A model generated the notes under the pieces. That model searched no databases. It was given only the letters and a program-made list of their open reading frames with translations, and had not been told where the DNA came from. A DNA stretch of 44,380 nt from Candidatus Accumulibacter conexus (GTDB taxonomy: Bacteria > Pseudomonadota > Gammaproteobacteria > Burkholderiales > Rhodocyclaceae): NCBI GenBank assembly GCA_017592775.1, contig JAGFNJ010000045.1, positions 1 through 44,380 on the forward strand, read 5' to 3'. Positions 33,784 through 40,958 of the stretch are shown here, piece by piece. The position numbers and the translations under genes are program-made. The stretch's first letter is position 1, and each line of letters begins with the position of its first letter.

Positions 33784-34385
33784 CAGTGCCGGCCCGCCTC
33801 GTCCTGCCCTGCTTCAACGAGCCCGAGCACCGGCTGCAGGCGCAGGTCCAGCTCGGCGATCAGCACCGCCTGCAGTTCGTCGCGAAAGGTCGCCAGCCAG
33901 CCGCCGGGCTGCATCCACAGACCCGGGTCATCGCCCTGCCCGCTGTCGATCAGCGCCTGCTGATGCGCCGCCAGCAATTGCTGGAATCGCTTCTCGAGCA
34001 GCGCCGGCAGCGTCGTCGCCAGCAACTGGCGCTCGCGTGCGGCGAGGATCCGGTCGAGCGCCTCGTCCAGGACGGCGAGCCGCCCGAGTCTTGCCGAGAC
34101 CGGCATGAACGCCCGTCGAATGCTGCCACGCAACGCGCGGACAGCCGCTTCCATCTCGGTCTGCAGGGCCAGGTGGAAGCGGCGATACGGGCCGTAGGCA
34201 GCGGCGATTTCCGGCTCGGTTCCGGAAGTCGGCAGCGGCAACCGAATCCGGCGGCCGCTGCTGCTGCCGGCTGGCGAACAACTCGCGGTGATCAGGTCAA
34301 CCAGCGCGGCGCGCACGCGCGCGAACTCGTCGGCGGCGGCGACTACGGAGGCGGGCTGCAGCGCCGGCGGCGCCGCCGGCGCCAT
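33783..34385 (-). CDS. DUF3348-family protein (first gene of the DUF802 operon; annotated from the first ATG)
   Basis: From ATG 34385 the protein is 200 residues, mainly helical, with IAAAYGPYRRFHLALQTEME and PALLEKRFQQLLAAHQQAL, typical of DUF3348. The same frame continues upstream without a stop to 34568 and encodes GLIRLLAGLSLVEAARSRQ and FPAERLGQWLDVADAITLH, the conserved DUF3348 N-terminus. No ATG, GTG or TTG exists there. An ATC at 34566-34568 lies 7 bases after AGGAG, exactly where the start is expected, giving 261 residues. The real protein probably starts there through a rare start codon, or a mutation has cut its normal start. It overlaps the DUF802 gene by one base. Confidence 0.78.
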   Translation of the reverse strand: MAPAAPPALQPASVVAAADEFARVRAALVDLITASCSPAGSSSGRRIRLPLPTSGTEPEIAAAYGPYRRFHLALQTEMEAAVRALRGSIRRAFMPVSARLGRLAVLDEALDRILAARERQLLATTLPALLEKRFQQLLAAHQQALIDSGQGDDPGLWMQPGGWLATFRDELQAVLIAELDLRLQPVLGLVEAGQDEAGRH

Positions 34386-34810
34386 CGCCGCCCCTGCGCT
34401 CTGTGCAGCGTGGAGCGTGATCGCGTCGGCAACGTCCAGCCATTGACCCAGTCTTTCGGCTGGGAACTGTCTCGACCGGGCGGCTTCGACGAGCGACAGC
34501 CCGGCAAGAAGACGGATCAGTCCCGAACCGTTGAAATCTGTCGACGGCGAGGCTGGCGTCGTACCGATGTGCGTGCTCCTGATGGGACCGGAAGGGTCGG
34601 TAGGGTACTACATCTTCAAGACCGGACCAACCGGGCGGGGCGACGCAGGGCGACGCAGGCGTTGGGCAGCGGCCGGCCGCGTGCCGGGCGGTGGGACTGG
34701 CCGGCGACCCCGCTGCCCCGCCAACGCGAGCCGACGCAGCGTCCGCACAGCAGCACGCAGCCACGATCGGGCAGTTCGTCCGCCGTCTTCCAGCCCTCGC
34801 CCGACCCACC
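34386..34810. other. DUF3348 N-terminal coding extension (to 34568) and intergenic DNA
   Basis: Bases 34386-34568 encode, on the minus strand, the conserved DUF3348 N-terminus without an ordinary start codon; the in-frame stop upstream is at about 34610-34612. The rest, to 34810, holds no gene I can support. A short direct repeat GCGACGCAGG occurs twice near 34640-34660. Confidence 0.6.
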
Positions 34811-36286
34811 TCACAAGGTCTTCAGATACTCCAGCAGCGCCTCCTTCTCGCTCGCCGACAGTTGCGTGCCGAACTCGTGACCCTGATTGCCGCCACCGCG
34901 GCTCTGCGTATCCAGCCTCGTGCCGACGCGCTGCGCGGCCTCGCCGTCGCTGACGAAGCCGACCTTCTTCTGGTCGTAGACGTCGTAGCCGCGCCAGAAG
35001 ACCTGCGGCCGCCTGGCGACAGGCTGGAGCAGGTCGTGCAGCGTCGGCACCGAGCCATTGTGCAGGTACGGCGCCTTCAGCCAGATGCCGTCGAGGAAGG
35101 CGGCGACATAGCCCTGCGGCTCCGCTTCGACGAGGCCGCGCCGTTCGAGACCCATTTCCTTGACGACCTGGTTCGCCTTGATCGCCGCCGCCATGTTCCA
35201 GGAATCGATGCGGCCGCGGTCGGTACCGACCTCGGCCAATGGCAGCGGCCGGCCGGTGAGTTCGCTGTCATGGCAGCGGGCGCAGTGGGCGACGAACAGC
35301 GGCTTGCCCGCGGCCGCCCTGGCGGCGTCGATCGCGAACGGGTACTGCGGCGCCGGCAGTTGCGCGAGGTAGCCGTGCAGCCATTTCACCTGCCCGACGA
35401 ATTCCTCCCTGTTCGCCGGTGCAGCGCCGAGCAGGCCGAGTGCCGAGTCCATGATCACCGACCAAGCGTCGTGGCTGTCGCCGGCGTAGTTCATCCGGTG
35501 CCCCTGATCCCAGCGGTACTTGTCGATGTTCCACACCGATGGCATGTCGGTCGGGCCAAAGGTGTCATCCATCGGCGCGCGGATCATGAAGTACTTGGTC
35601 AGGTTCATCGCATCGTCGCGGCCGCGACCCCATTGCGGGAAATCGGCACGGTAGATCCAGGCAAACTGCGCCTCGCGTTCGAGCAGTCGCTTCTTGGTGA
35701 TCGGAATGATGAAGAAGCGGTAGAGCAACTTGTCGATGACGTCCAGTTCGGTGACGCGATTGATCTCGGCCATCAGGATGTCGGCGTTGAAACGCGGATC
35801 CTTGGCGCAGTCGATCAGGTAACGGAAGAAGGCCTCGACGTTGGTGGTGTGCGCCGGACCGGCGACGACGAAAGTCGGGTTGGCATCCGCCGCGGCGCGG
35901 ATGCTGGTCGTGTGGCAGACGGCGCAGTTGTTGGCGACGCGGGGAAAGCCGATGGTCTTCTTCGTGAAACCGATCGGCAGTTCCTGCCCCAGCTCCCACG
36001 GCACACCGAGCGCGGCGTAGCCACCGGGAGCGATCCGGCCATCCTGCTGCAGCTTCTCGGGGAAGACGCGCGGCAGGACGTAGAAGATCCAGTACGGCAC
36101 GCCGGCGTCGTGCTCGGCGCCGATCGATCCGTACTTGAAGCGCATTTCGGGCGTCGCGCCGACCCAGTCGGGTTGCGGATGTTCGCGGAAGCCGCGGTCG
36201 TAGCCGATCATGGCGCCGAGGATGCCGACGACGACGGCCAGGATGGCGATTGCCCGGACCGAGGGCTTGCAGGCGCAGATGCTCAT
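34811..36286 (-). CDS. Dihaem c-type cytochrome, membrane-anchored (peroxidase/RoxA-like superfamily), paralogue A
   Basis: This 491-residue protein has an N-terminal anchor (about residues 12-28) and a periplasmic body. It has two haem c sites: CAVCH at 121-125 and CARCH at 335-339. The C-terminal part has APYLHNGSVPTLHDLLQPV, the motif shared by dihaem peroxidases, MauG and the rubber oxygenase RoxA. It ends with a segment SASEKEALLEYLKTL typical of cytochromes c. It is a close paralogue of the gene just upstream (same layout, GFVSDG and YDVYDQKKVGF blocks). It is the last of five co-oriented genes, 10 bases after its paralogue. Peroxidase, oxygenase or electron-transfer roles are all possible. 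Confidence 0.82.
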   Translation of the reverse strand: MSICACKPSVRAIAILAVVVGILGAMIGYDRGFREHPQPDWVGATPEMRFKYGSIGAEHDAGVPYWIFYVLPRVFPEKLQQDGRIAPGGYAALGVPWELGQELPIGFTKKTIGFPRVANNCAVCHTTSIRAAADANPTFVVAGPAHTTNVEAFFRYLIDCAKDPRFNADILMAEINRVTELDVIDKLLYRFFIIPITKKRLLEREAQFAWIYRADFPQWGRGRDDAMNLTKYFMIRAPMDDTFGPTDMPSVWNIDKYRWDQGHRMNYAGDSHDAWSVIMDSALGLLGAAPANREEFVGQVKWLHGYLAQLPAPQYPFAIDAARAAAGKPLFVAHCARCHDSELTGRPLPLAEVGTDRGRIDSWNMAAAIKANQVVKEMGLERRGLVEAEPQGYVAAFLDGIWLKAPYLHNGSVPTLHDLLQPVARRPQVFWRGYDVYDQKKVGFVSDGEAAQRVGTRLDTQSRGGGNQGHEFGTQLSASEKEALLEYLKTL

Positions 36287-36296
36287 CGTGACGTCC

Positions 36297-37817
36297 TCAG
36301 AAGGTTTTCAGGAATTCGACCAGCGCCGCCTTGTCGGCAGCGGGCAGTTCGGTGCCGTAGGCCCGCCCTTCGTGGCCGGAGTTGGCGTTTCCCGGCAGCC
36401 GCGTGTCGAAGCGGAACAACGGCCGGCCGTCGACCTGCGACCGGTCGGAAACGAAGCCGACCCGCACCGGGTCGTATACGTCGTTGCCACGGTAGAAGAC
36501 CGGCGGCCGCTTTGCCGCCGGCTCGAGCAGGTCGCGCAGGCTGGGGACCGATCCGTTGTGCAGGTAGGGCGCCCGCAGCCAGAGCCCGTCGAGTGGCATG
36601 TTGGCGTAGCCGTGCGTCTTCTGGAAGTGCGTGAAGCGCCACGGATAGCCGGCGTAGAGCGTCGCCTGGTTGACGGCCAGTGTGTAGGTGTACGAATCGA
36701 GGCGCCGGCGGTCGGTACCGATCTCGGCCAGCGGCACCACCTTGCCGACATGCTCGCCGCTGAAGTCGCTGCCCGAGGCACCGTGACAGGCGGCGCAGTA
36801 CTGCTGGTAGAGCGGCGCGCCGCGCGCTACGAGCTGCTGGTCGATGGCGAAGAAACGGTCGAAGGCGGGCGGCGTGACGTCCAGGAGCCAGTCCTCGACG
36901 CGCCGGATTCGCGCCAGATCGATCGTCGGCGGCGTCGTGCCGGTGCCGAAGGCGGCGCTCTTGTTGCGCTCCTCGACGGTGGTGTTGTTGCCGTCCCAGT
37001 GCAGTTGCATCTCGCGCGGCTCCTTGCGCTGGCGCTGCCGCCAGATCGACGGGAAGTCCGCCGGTGCGTCGAGCTCCCGCGGGTCGAGGTGCGCCATCGG
37101 GAAATTGAAGATGACCTTCGCCGAGTTGAAGGTGTCGACGCGCCCCGGGCCCCATTCGTGCTGTTCGAAGACCCAGTCGAAGCGTCCGGCGAGCGCCAGC
37201 ACGCGGTCGCGCATGATGGCGATCGCCACCGGATAGACGAGCATCCGGTCGAGCAGGTCGAGCTGGCCACCCTGGCGCTCGATCTCGGGCAGGATGTACT
37301 CCTTGGAGAACCTCGGGTCGGCGGCGCAGCGGAAGAAGAACTCCTCGAAGCCCTTCATGTTGAAGGTCGCCGCCGGCATGCCGAGAATGATCCGCGGCGG
37401 CTGGTCGGCAGCGGTGCGCACGGTGCTCGTATGGCAGACGGCGCAATTGACGAAGACGCGGTCGATCCCCTGGTAGCGGCGGCGCGAGGTGCCGACCGGG
37501 ACGTCGCGGTCGCTGCCGTCGGCATTCTTCTCGAAGACCATGCCGAGCGACTGGTAGCCGCGGCCCGGCAGGTACTGCGGACAGATCTCGGGCAGCGCGC
37601 GCCAGATCCAGTAGGGAAAGCCCATCTCGTGCTCGCCACCGGTCGAGCCGTACTTGAAGTGCTCGACGACGCTTTCGTGGTCCACCGGCACGTCGTCGCC
37701 GAAGCGGCGCAACAACCACAGCGCGACGAGCAGCGGCATGACCACGGTGACGACGAAGAGGATGGTGAAGCGCCTCTTCCAGGGGTTCTCCACCGGCTGT
37801 GTCTGGTTGTCATTCAT
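36297..37817 (-). CDS. Dihaem c-type cytochrome, membrane-anchored, paralogue B
   Basis: This 506-residue protein has one anchor span (about residues 18-36, after KRR). The haem sites are CAVCH at 125-129 and CAACH at 341-345. The C-terminal APYLHNGSVPSLRDLLEPA followed by KRPPVFYRGNDVYDPVRVGF is shared with paralogue A. Residues around 55-70 (FKYGSTGGEHEMGFPYW) are also common to both and are not part of standard cytochromes, so they may define this subfamily. ATG 37817 is 36 bases after the preceding gene's stop. The two paralogues differ most around residues 220-320, which could set different partners. Confidence 0.82.
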   Translation of the reverse strand: MNDNQTQPVENPWKRRFTILFVVTVVMPLLVALWLLRRFGDDVPVDHESVVEHFKYGSTGGEHEMGFPYWIWRALPEICPQYLPGRGYQSLGMVFEKNADGSDRDVPVGTSRRRYQGIDRVFVNCAVCHTSTVRTAADQPPRIILGMPAATFNMKGFEEFFFRCAADPRFSKEYILPEIERQGGQLDLLDRMLVYPVAIAIMRDRVLALAGRFDWVFEQHEWGPGRVDTFNSAKVIFNFPMAHLDPRELDAPADFPSIWRQRQRKEPREMQLHWDGNNTTVEERNKSAAFGTGTTPPTIDLARIRRVEDWLLDVTPPAFDRFFAIDQQLVARGAPLYQQYCAACHGASGSDFSGEHVGKVVPLAEIGTDRRRLDSYTYTLAVNQATLYAGYPWRFTHFQKTHGYANMPLDGLWLRAPYLHNGSVPSLRDLLEPAAKRPPVFYRGNDVYDPVRVGFVSDRSQVDGRPLFRFDTRLPGNANSGHEGRAYGTELPAADKAALVEFLKTF

Positions 37818-37853
37818 CGTCTTCTCTCCGCATCGTCGGTCGGTTGGGGTCGT

Positions 37854-40010
37854 TCAATGCGCTGGCAGGCATGGCCGCAAGGCTTCGTAGCCGCCGGCGA
37901 GCAGACGCTCGAGTTGCGCCGGCTGCCCGCTCTCGGCGCGCAGCCACTCACCGACCTGTGCCAGCAGCGCCTTGCGCGCCGGGCTGTTGCGCCAGCCGTC
38001 GCTGTCGGTGCCAAAGACCGGCAACAGGCTCTCCGGCGGCATCGGCGTCTTCTGCCGCCGCGCCGGCAGCTCGTCGGCCATGGCCAGGCGCACGTAGAGG
38101 CGCGGCGCGCAGTGGCGCAGCCTGGCCGCCACCTCGTCGGCGTTGCCGTGGAGGAAGTTGGGCGGGAAGGTCTCGGCGCTCTGGTGACAGGCGGCGCAGT
38201 ACGGCTGGAAGCTGCGGCTGGCCGGATCGCTGCCGGTCGCTCCCGGTGCGGCGGCGGCAAGCTCGAGACGAGCCGGTGGCAACAGGGCGGCTGCCTGGCA
38301 GCAGGCGGCCGGCGCGGGTGCACCGAGTTCGGCAAACAACGCCTGGAACAGCGGCTGCCGCGGGAAGGGCGTTGCGCCGAAGAGCGTGGCAGCGGCCGGG
38401 CCGGCGAGCAGCCGGTCGATCGCCCGCTGCGCGACGGCGAAATCGTGGCGCAGGCGGATGCCGATCTCACCGCTGACGCGGTCCGCACCGTGCGTCAGAT
38501 CGAGGCCGACGATGGCATCACCGGCGGCGCTGCGCGGCAAGTCGCCGGCACCGCCGCCGCGCGGCTGCAGGGTCGTCCACGTCGCTGTCGGCTTGCCGCT
38601 GGCGATCAGTTCGATGCCCGTCAGCGCGGTGCCGCCGGGCAGCGTCAGGCGCGTCAGCACACCAGCCAGCGGCCGCCCGCCGCGCAGTTCCAGGCGCCCT
38701 TCAACGACGCCCCCGCCCGGACCACCGCAGCGCAACGCGCGGCGGTTGCCGGCAGCGTTGTCGTCGAAGCGGCACGGCAGCCTGATCTCGCTGGCGGCAC
38801 CCTTCGCCGCGCCAGCGAGGGCCGCCGCCAGCCGCTGCCGGTCGGGTTCGGCGACGAACTCGGCGAGGCCGGCCGTGGCGCGTCGCAGCGCGTCGGGAGC
38901 GTCCGGCAGCCAGACCTCGGCGGCGCTGCGTGGCAGCAGCGGATCGAAAGCGGCGGCGACATGTGACAGGGCGACGCGGCGCGCCGGCTCAGCCGGCAGT
39001 CCGGCGACGCCCGACAGCGGGTCGCGGTTCGGCAGATCGGCGCTGCCGACGGCGAGACCCTGCGGCCAGCGGCGACGTGCCTCGTTCCTCAGCGGTGTGG
39101 CGACGGCGTCGACAAAGGCCGCGTCGCCCACCCAGACCTGGCCGCCAGACAGCGCGTGGCGCAGGCTGGCGGCGAACAGTCCGGCGCGACAGCGCTGCGC
39201 CGCCGGCTCGTCGCCGCCGCAGCCCTGGCGCCAGAGCAGCTGCGTCAGCGCAAGACCGTTCGCGCGATCGCTGGCGTTGTCGATGGCGTAAGGCAGATCG
39301 ACGCCACGCCGGGCGGCGATGCCGTGGAAGCTGCCGCCGCTTGCCAGCAACTCGCTGGCGACGCGCGGATTGGCGTTGGTTTCATCCCACAGCGCACGGG
39401 CGAAGATCGGTGCGCCGTTTTGATGGCAGGCGAAGCACAGCAGGCGGTTGGCGTGGAAGACGCGCGGCTTGCCGCCGGCGCGGTAGTCCTTGACGAGCTG
39501 GAACTCGAAGCGCCCCTCCTCCTCGTTGTAGCTGATCACTTCGAGCACTGCCGAGCGCTCCTGGTAGCCAATGTAGAGCCGATCCTTGAGCAGGAGCGCG
39601 GCAGCGTTGGCCGGCTGGCCGTCAACGGCGGCGACGACACGCGGAAAGGCGAAGTGGTCGGGAGCGGCCGCCGTACGCTGCAGCGAGCGACCGAGCGGAA
39701 TGAGGACACTCTTCAGCGCCGGCAGTGAGCCGTCGGTAGCCAGCTGCAGTTGCGCCTCGACTCGCGCCAGCAGGGCTGAGAACGGGAACGGCAGCTCGAT
39801 CTCCGCCTGCGCGCCGCGACTGACGGCGAACAGGCGGTCGAACAGCGAACGCCCATGGCGCGGCAGGTTGTCGCCCGGACGTGTCGGGTCGACCACCCAC
39901 GCCGGCGCAACGTGCTCAGCCGTCGGACTGCCGCTGGCGCTCGTCAGCGAGCAGGCCAGTCCGAGCAGCACTGCTGCCGGGAAGAGACGCCGCAGCCACC
40001 GCGGGCTCAT
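37854..40010 (-). CDS. Large c-type cytochrome with two haem motifs
   Basis: This 718-residue exported protein has an N-terminal signal (LFPAAVLLGLACSLTSASGS). The haem motifs are CFACH at 192-196 and CAACH at 605-609, more than 400 residues apart, so the protein likely consists of two cytochrome-like modules joined by a large middle region. The middle has additional cysteines (C264, C274, C413, C428, C570, C571). I do not recognise a named family for the whole. Its position between the lipoprotein and the dihaem paralogues places it in the same periplasmic electron-transfer or oxidation pathway. The spacing is 38 bases to the lipoprotein gene and 36 to the next cytochrome. Confidence 0.72.
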   Translation of the reverse strand: MSPRWLRRLFPAAVLLGLACSLTSASGSPTAEHVAPAWVVDPTRPGDNLPRHGRSLFDRLFAVSRGAQAEIELPFPFSALLARVEAQLQLATDGSLPALKSVLIPLGRSLQRTAAAPDHFAFPRVVAAVDGQPANAAALLLKDRLYIGYQERSAVLEVISYNEEEGRFEFQLVKDYRAGGKPRVFHANRLLCFACHQNGAPIFARALWDETNANPRVASELLASGGSFHGIAARRGVDLPYAIDNASDRANGLALTQLLWRQGCGGDEPAAQRCRAGLFAASLRHALSGGQVWVGDAAFVDAVATPLRNEARRRWPQGLAVGSADLPNRDPLSGVAGLPAEPARRVALSHVAAAFDPLLPRSAAEVWLPDAPDALRRATAGLAEFVAEPDRQRLAAALAGAAKGAASEIRLPCRFDDNAAGNRRALRCGGPGGGVVEGRLELRGGRPLAGVLTRLTLPGGTALTGIELIASGKPTATWTTLQPRGGGAGDLPRSAAGDAIVGLDLTHGADRVSGEIGIRLRHDFAVAQRAIDRLLAGPAAATLFGATPFPRQPLFQALFAELGAPAPAACCQAAALLPPARLELAAAAPGATGSDPASRSFQPYCAACHQSAETFPPNFLHGNADEVAARLRHCAPRLYVRLAMADELPARRQKTPMPPESLLPVFGTDSDGWRNSPARKALLAQVGEWLRAESGQPAQLERLLAGGYEALRPCLPAH

Positions 40011-40048
40011 CGGGCACCTTCACTTTCTTCCGCCGGCCCTGGTGGTGC

Positions 40049-40939
40049 TCAGGAAGGGGCAGCGGCAAGCGTCCGTACCTGTGTTCCCGGCCAGCACTCC
40101 TGCTGCACCTTGCCGGTGCGGACGAATTCCTCGCGCAGCCGGTCGTCGGTGGCCTTGTCGTAGAGGGTGAAATTGAGCGCGAAACCACGGTCGAGGTAGG
40201 CCCGCCCGAGGTAGAAGCCGGGACGCAGCATGCCGATCTCGTCGCGCACGCGCAGGCCGCGACGGCCGGCGAGATAGTCGGGTTTCTCCTGGTAACCGGC
40301 GATCTCGTCGCTGAAGTAGTAGTCGATGATGATTGACTCGCGACGGGCATCGAGCAGGCTCTGTCCACAGTACAGCCTGGCGGGGAAGAGGAGCCACGTT
40401 TCCTTGCCACCGTAACTCATCTTTGCCGGTTCGCCTTCGACCAGGCCGGCCTTCTTCAGCAGCGAGAGATCCTCGATGCGGTTGCGCAGCACCCGTTCAT
40501 CGCGGTAGAAGACCTTGCCGCGCCACAGTGTCTCGCCGACATCTTCGACCACCAGCCCCTTCAGATGCAGCACGCTGCCGGCAAAGCCACCGACGATCTC
40601 CGACAGGCGGAACTTGCCGCTCTCACCGCGCGGCAGCAGGATGCGGCCGTCGAATGCGCCATCGGGAATCGGTCCGGCCGGCAGGCGGGCGTAAATCTGG
40701 TCGAGCTGCTCCTGGTCGAGCGTCGCCAGGTATTCCGGCGTGACGCGGGCCAGCTCGGCAGGCGCGATCGGGAACTTGTGGTCGACCTGCGCCAGGTCCA
40801 TCTTCGAGTGGTGGCTCTGATCGTAGGGGGCAAAGGCGATCTTCGGCGGCTCCGGCTTGCTGCAGGCGGTGAGCGCCAGGACGGTACAGGCGATGGCGAA
40901 GCGACCGAGGCGACCGGCGGCGATGTGCTGAGTGTTCAT
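40049..40939 (-). CDS. Lipoprotein of unknown function in the cytochrome operon
   Basis: This 296-residue protein has a lipoprotein signal (residues 1-26, VLALTAC) and no CxxCH. The mature part shows PEYLATLDQEQLDQIYARLP, GAFDGRILLPRGESGKFRL, DDRLREEFVRTGKVQQECW and a repeated pattern of Tyr/Asp-rich strands, suggesting a beta-rich fold. It might present substrate or anchor the cytochromes; I cannot say more. ATG 40939 follows AGGGTCAGCAG, 19 bases after the first cytochrome's stop. The frame continues upstream to 41083 inside that gene, but the added residues are basic and unlike a signal peptide. Confidence 0.7.
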   Translation of the reverse strand: MNTQHIAAGRLGRFAIACTVLALTACSKPEPPKIAFAPYDQSHHSKMDLAQVDHKFPIAPAELARVTPEYLATLDQEQLDQIYARLPAGPIPDGAFDGRILLPRGESGKFRLSEIVGGFAGSVLHLKGLVVEDVGETLWRGKVFYRDERVLRNRIEDLSLLKKAGLVEGEPAKMSYGGKETWLLFPARLYCGQSLLDARRESIIIDYYFSDEIAGYQEKPDYLAGRRGLRVRDEIGMLRPGFYLGRAYLDRGFALNFTLYDKATDDRLREEFVRTGKVQQECWPGTQVRTLAAAPS

Positions 40940-40958
40940 CTGCTGACCCTCCCGTTGG

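Noticed and set aside
30229-34568. Calling the motor operon a Zorya defence system
   Set aside because: ZorC, ZorD and ZorE equivalents are absent; only the architecture of two subunits is similar.
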